The notes under the pieces are model-generated. The model was not told where the DNA came from and made no database searches. It worked only from the letters and a program-made list of their open reading frames with translations. Below, piece after piece: positions 5,401 to 6,091 of a DNA stretch of 6,091 bases (the first letter of the stretch is position 1; each line of letters begins with the position of its first letter). Position numbers and translations under genes: made by a program. The stretch covers positions 5,433 to 11,523 of the forward strand of contig JAJYFI010000020.1 in the NCBI GenBank assembly GCA_021790955.1. The letters are read 5' to 3'. The stretch comes from a bacterium (GTDB taxonomy: Bacteria; Elusimicrobiota; Elusimicrobia; UBA1565; UBA9628).

Positions 5401-6091
5401 TTTCCTGGAGCCGACTCCGAGCCCGTGACGATGGCGACGCTGGCCGACGTTCCCAGGCGGGTCGCGCCGGCTCGAACCATGGCCTCCGCCGCGCCGGCGT
5501 CCCGGATGCCGCCCGAGGCCTTGACCCCCATCAAGGGGCCCACGGTCTCGCGCATGAGCCGGATGTCCTCGACCGTCGCTCCGCCCCCGCCAAAGCCCGT
5601 CGAGGTCTTGACAAAGTCGGCGCCCGCCTTCTTCGAGAGGAGGCAGGCGCGGATCTTTTCTTCTCGGGACAAAAGCGACGTTTCAAGAATCACCTTGAGC
5701 ACGCGCCCGCGTGTTGCCTCCCGCACGGCCTGGATGTCGGAGAGGACCAAGGCGTCGTTGCCGGACTTCAGGGCGCCGATATTGAGCACCATGTCGATTT
5801 CCTCGGCGCCTCCCGCGATCGCGTCGCGCGCCTCGACGGCCTTGACGGTCGAGGTGGTGGAGCCGAGCGGAAAGCCGATCACCGTGCAGACCTTGACGCC
5901 GCTGCCCGCCAGGAGCCTTGAGGACAGCGGGACATAGCTCGGAGGAATGCAGACGGAGGCGAAGCAGTAGGCTTTGGCCTCCTCGCAGAGCTTCGCGATC
6001 TCCTCCTGGGTCGCGTTGGGCTTCAAGAGGGTGTGATCGACGAGCCGGGCGATGGGGGAGCAGTTTTTCGCCGGCTTGCAGACGGCGACGC
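5394..6091 (-). CDS. deoC: Deoxyribose-5-phosphate aldolase DeoC (N-terminus beyond window)
   Basis: Class I aldolase that reversibly cleaves 2-deoxyribose-5-phosphate to acetaldehyde and glyceraldehyde-3-phosphate. The 231 visible residues contain the complete TIM barrel: VDHTLLKPNAT (17-27), FASVCIPP (43-50), VCTVIGFPLGSTT (67-79), EEIDMVLNIGALKSG (96-110, with catalytic Asp99), DFVKTSTGFGGGGAT (158-172, Schiff-base Lys161) and MGVKASGGIRD (187-197, proton-relay Lys190). All three key residues are intact, so it should be active. The frame stays open to the right edge. At least 17 residues precede VDHT, more than the ~7 of short DeoC proteins such as that of B. subtilis, and they include CKPAKNC, so an N-terminal extension is likely. 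A TTG codon inside the conserved DHTLLKP motif (6026) is not the true start. As the gene leading into a shell-protein cluster, it is the probable signature enzyme of a sugar-phosphate BMC. Confidence 0.97.
   Translation of the reverse strand, partial: VAVCKPAKNCSPIARLVDHTLLKPNATQEEIAKLCEEAKAYCFASVCIPPSYVPLSSRLLAGSGVKVCTVIGFPLGSTTSTVKAVEARDAIAGGAEEIDMVLNIGALKSGNDALVLSDIQAVREATRGRVLKVILETSLLSREEKIRACLLSKKAGADFVKTSTGFGGGGATVEDIRLMRETVGPLMGVKASGGIRDAGAAEAMVRAGATRLGTSASVAIVTGSESAPGKY

Noticed and set aside
5145..5921. A 258-codon plus-strand open frame
   Set aside because: Antisense to the zinc-ribbon and deoC genes, both supported by motifs; it crosses their boundary and has no domain of its own.
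6024..6026. TTG at 6026 as the deoC start
   Set aside because: It falls inside the conserved DHTLLKP motif, and the same frame continues upstream through the VDHT residues to the window edge.
1..6091. tRNA, rRNA, CRISPR arrays, insertion sequences or riboswitches
   Set aside because: No cloverleaf-like sequence, regularly spaced direct repeats, transposase motifs or terminal inverted repeats were seen, and the gaps between genes are too short to hold them.

Overview
The window is bacterial, very rich in G+C (roughly two thirds by eye), and densely coded. Every gene I can support lies on the minus strand, so transcription runs from high to low coordinates. No intergenic gap is larger than about 30 bases. 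Two gene pairs are joined by 4-base ATGA start/stop overlaps. The layout suggests one long co-directional unit. I cannot identify the organism. The gene mix (a sugar-phosphate-type microcompartment, a DnaA-like ATPase, a YifB/ComM protein) would fit an environmental or candidate phylum, for example an Elusimicrobiota-like lineage, but that is a guess.

In transcription order, the right half (about 6091 to 3957) looks like the edge of a bacterial microcompartment (BMC) locus. It holds a partial deoxyribose-5-phosphate aldolase (DeoC) with all its catalytic residues, a 104-residue protein with two predicted zinc ribbons, a PduA/EutM-like hexameric shell protein (BMC-H) behind a near-perfect Shine-Dalgarno sequence, and an 87-residue protein. 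The last is built as an encapsulation-peptide-like helix, a Pro-rich linker and a small domain resembling the start of EutQ. A 160-residue protein that I do not recognise follows; it too has a short N-terminal segment, a Pro/Ala/Ser linker and a compact domain. DeoC next to a shell protein is the mark of the 'sugar phosphate utilising' (SPU) BMC class, in which deoxyribose-5-phosphate is cleaved to acetaldehyde and glyceraldehyde-3-phosphate inside the shell. Other expected parts (vertex proteins, trimeric shell proteins, aldehyde dehydrogenase, RpiB-type isomerase) are not in view and would have to lie upstream or elsewhere.

The left half (about 3936 to 1) continues in the same direction. 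It has a divergent DnaA-like AAA+ ATPase with no DnaA DNA-binding domain, a membrane-anchored GAF-domain sensor histidine kinase with no partner response regulator in view, and the first 362 codons of a YifB/ComM-type Mg-chelatase-like AAA+ ATPase, which runs off the left edge. Whether these three work with the microcompartment or simply share its transcript cannot be decided from the sequence. DNA is a possible common theme: ComM-family proteins handle incoming DNA, and DeoC degrades the deoxyribose that DNA breakdown releases.

The most interesting items are the likely SPU-type BMC locus, the tiny EP-linker-EutQ-like protein with a 10-base homopolymer in its linker, the neighbouring unknown protein of similar architecture, the zinc-ribbon protein inside the BMC cluster, and the truncated, diverged DnaA paralogue with an unusual C-terminal region.
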